Origin: Bifidobacterium sp. ESL0690
Lineage (GTDB): Bacteria; Actinomycetota; Actinomycetes; Actinomycetales; Bifidobacteriaceae
Length of the DNA stretch: 64,000 nt
Direction: 5' to 3'
Assembly (NCBI RefSeq): GCF_029392315.1
Contig: NZ_CP113939.1
Span: forward strand, 992,001 to 1,056,000
The notes under the pieces were generated by a model. It ran no database searches, was not told where the DNA came from, and saw only the letters and a program-made list of their open reading frames with translations. How positions within the stretch are numbered: the first letter of the stretch is position 1; each line of letters begins with the position of its first letter. The translations under genes and the position numbers were made by a program. This document shows, piece by piece, positions 62,230 through 64,000 of this stretch.

Positions 62230-62673
62230 TTATGCTCCTGTACTCCTGTACACATTGTGTGCAATTGATTATTTTCTTCGGGCTCAAACCTTTGATAGAA
62301 TTGACGTTCAGGGTTCTTGCCCAATCGCTGTAGATTTTACGTGGCGACTCAGACTTTTTGGACGTTTTTTTGCATCTATGTGCGCTCTTGGGATATTTTT
62401 GTTAAATAATGTAGTATTCTACAAAAAATATGTTAGCTTTTCGAACGTAAAAAAACGACTTACAAACGTTGAAATTGAGCCACAAATTCCCGAATGCCAA
62501 CGCTTTTCGATGTTCGATTCACAGAAAGTTCACGCGGCGTGTTGTTTTTTGTGATGTTGTTTTTTGTTTGTTCCGCACCCACCGCGCAAACACTTGATTT
62601 TGTCGCCTTGAACCGCGAGAATGGACACTACTTTACATCAATTTCATACCGAAATATCTATAGGGGAGAATCC
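62230..62673. other. Divergent promoter region xfp/guaA
   Basis: About 440 bp of AT-rich DNA with no gene. Contains GCACACAATGTGTACA, a small dyad (ACACA-A-TGTGT) about 20-35 bp before xfp, and CTACTTTACATC near guaA. Confidence 0.5.
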
Positions 62674-64000
62674 ATGGCAAAAGGTCCAGTGCTTGTCGTT
62701 GACTTCGGCGCGCAATACGCTCAGTTGATCGCGCGGCGCGTGCGTGAGGCGCATGTCTATTCCGAATTGGTGCCGCATTCCATGCCGGTGGACGAGATGC
62801 TGGCCAAAGACCCGAAGGCGATTATCCTTTCCGGCGGTCCCGCTTCGGTTTATGAGCCGGGCGCTCCAAAGATCGACAAGAAGATTTTCGAGGTCGGGGT
62901 ACCGGTGCTGGGCATCTGCTACGGCTTCCAGGTGATGGCCAACGAACTGGGAGGCAAGGTCGACAAGGCGGCGCTCGGCGAATATGGCAAAACCGAGGCC
63001 GTGATCGACGACGCCGAAGGCGTGCTGGACGGTTCCCCTGTGGATCAGACCACGTGGATGAGCCACGGTGTAGCCGTCGAACAGGCGCCGGAAGGCTTCA
63101 AGGTGCTCGCGCATACCGAAGGCGCGCCGGTGGCCGCGATGGAGGACGAGTCCCGTAAGCTCTACGGCGTGCAATGGCACCCCGAAGTCAAGCACACCCC
63201 GCTTGGCCAGGAGCTGCTCTCCACGTTCCTGCACAAGTGCGCCGGGCTGCCCAGCGACTGGGATGCCGACAATATCATTGACACGCAGGTCAAAAAGATT
63301 CGCGAGGAGGTCGGCGACGCTGAGGTCATCTGCGGGCTTTCCGGCGGTGTCGATTCCGCCGTCGCGGCGACGTTGGTGCACAAGGCCATCGGCGACCAGC
63401 TCACCTGCGTCTTCGTCGACCACGGCATGCTGCGCAAAGGCGAAGCCGAGCAGGTCCGTCACGATTTCGTCAAGGCCACGGGCATCCGGCTTATCGAAGT
63501 GGATGCCTCCGAGGAGTTCCTGACTGCTTTGAAGGGTGTCACCGAGCCGGAACGCAAGCGCAAGATCATCGGCGAGAAGTTCATCCGAACCTTCGAGAAG
63601 GCCCAAAAGCAGGTCCTCGAAGAGGCCGGCGCCCGCGGCAAGGAAGTCAAGTTCCTCGTGCAGGGCACGCTGTATCCGGACGTCGTCGAATCCGGTGGCG
63701 GCGACGGCGCGGCCAACATCAAGTCGCACCACAACGTCGGCGGTCTGCCCAAGGATGTCAAGTTCAAGCTGATCGAGCCGTTGCGCAGCCTGTTCAAGGA
63801 CGAGGTACGCGCCATCGGCACCAAGCTCGGTCTGCCGGACAACATCGTGTGGCGTCAGCCGTTCCCGGGCCCGGGCCTGGGCATCCGCATCATCGGCGAG
63901 GTCACCAAGGAGCGCCTCGACCTGCTGCGTGAGGCCGATGCCATCGCACGTGAGGAAATGACCAAGGCCGGTCTCGACCGCGACATCTGGCAGTGCCCGG
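62674..64000 (+). CDS. guaA: GMP synthase (glutamine-hydrolysing), 3' end outside the window
   Basis: The first 442 codons of GuaA (XMP to GMP with glutamine). Glutamine amidotransferase domain: nucleophile Cys in [10 protein letters not shown], His/Glu in [14 protein letters not shown]-pyrophosphatase P-loop [11 protein letters not shown] follows near 225, then the start of the C-terminal dimerisation domain ([18 protein letters not shown]). GGGGAGAA precedes the ATG. Divergent from xfp, an arrangement I recall from other bifidobacteria. Confidence 0.97.
   Translation, partial: MAKGPVLVVDFGAQYAQLIARRVREAHVYSELVPHSMPVDEMLAKDPKAIILSGGPASVYEPGAPKIDKKIFEVGVPVLGICYGFQVMANELGGKVDKAALGEYGKTEAVIDDAEGVLDGSPVDQTTWMSHGVAVEQAPEGFKVLAHTEGAPVAAMEDESRKLYGVQWHPEVKHTPLGQELLSTFLHKCAGLPSDWDADNIIDTQVKKIREEVGDAEVICGLSGGVDSAVAATLVHKAIGDQLTCVFVDHGMLRKGEAEQVRHDFVKATGIRLIEVDASEEFLTALKGVTEPERKRKIIGEKFIRTFEKAQKQVLEEAGARGKEVKFLVQGTLYPDVVESGGGDGAANIKSHHNVGGLPKDVKFKLIEPLRSLFKDEVRAIGTKLGLPDNIVWRQPFPGPGLGIRIIGEVTKERLDLLREADAIAREEMTKAGLDRDIWQCP

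Noticed and set aside
59845..62268. 807-codon plus-strand frame
   Set aside because: Antisense shadow of xfp caused by strong codon bias.

Overview
The window is chromosomal DNA of a Bifidobacterium. The strongest signs are a fructose-6-phosphate/xylulose-5-phosphate phosphoketolase (xfp) beside phosphotransacetylase and acetate kinase (the bifid shunt), actinobacterial housekeeping genes (ANTAR regulator, polA, Nif3-like protein), and a sortase pilus locus of bifidobacterial type. A heme catalase, uncommon in the genus and known to me mainly from the insect-gut clade (B. asteroides), hints at that clade; this is inference only.

Layout. 0-11 kb is core: uvrB end, terC, pyk with a LacI-type palindrome upstream, tRNA-Leu, ANTAR response regulator, polA, Nif3-like, NUDIX, a DUF998-like membrane protein, tRNA-Pro. 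From 11.3 to about 23.8 kb lies a mosaic accessory region attached to tRNA-Pro. Its 3' end plus flank (118 bp) is repeated at 19.36 kb, bracketing a GC-rich block (small membrane protein, unknown protein, TetR/PEBP/MFS cassette) and an AT-rich two-gene Gabija-like defence system. Beyond the second repeat come orphan AT-rich genes, one of them frameshifted. 23.8-28.8 kb has a CPBP protease with a second PEBP paralogue, GNAT, aldo/keto reductase, cupin, gene remnants and a TetR regulator. 29-36 kb carries a surface-protein gene pair, a DUF4173-like membrane protein and a DUF2975/XRE pair. 36.4-38.8 kb is a divergent catalase/yaaA peroxide pair. 39-45 kb has two related membrane-anchored proteins around cdd, then aroA.

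45-62 kb contains ackA, pta and xfp, which feed acetyl-phosphate metabolism. Between ackA and pta sits an 11-kb block with (i) a one-pilin/class C sortase locus preceded by an unusual run of three hairpins on a 47-nt period, and (ii) a five-gene operon: PfkB kinase, YczE/YitT-like membrane protein, glycyl radical enzyme, its activase and a divergent DeoC aldolase, followed by a convergent DeoR-type regulator. The most attractive candidate for a new system is this operon. A radical C-O lyase, a sugar kinase and a deoxyribose-phosphate-type aldolase together suggest anaerobic conversion of a sugar alcohol or anhydrosugar to a deoxysugar phosphate and then to glyceraldehyde 3-phosphate plus a small aldehyde or ketone. 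The window ends inside guaA.

Limits: all calls come from reading the sequence and translations. No database search was run, and family names rest on remembered motifs. Starts were chosen from visible Shine-Dalgarno sequences and may be off by a few codons.
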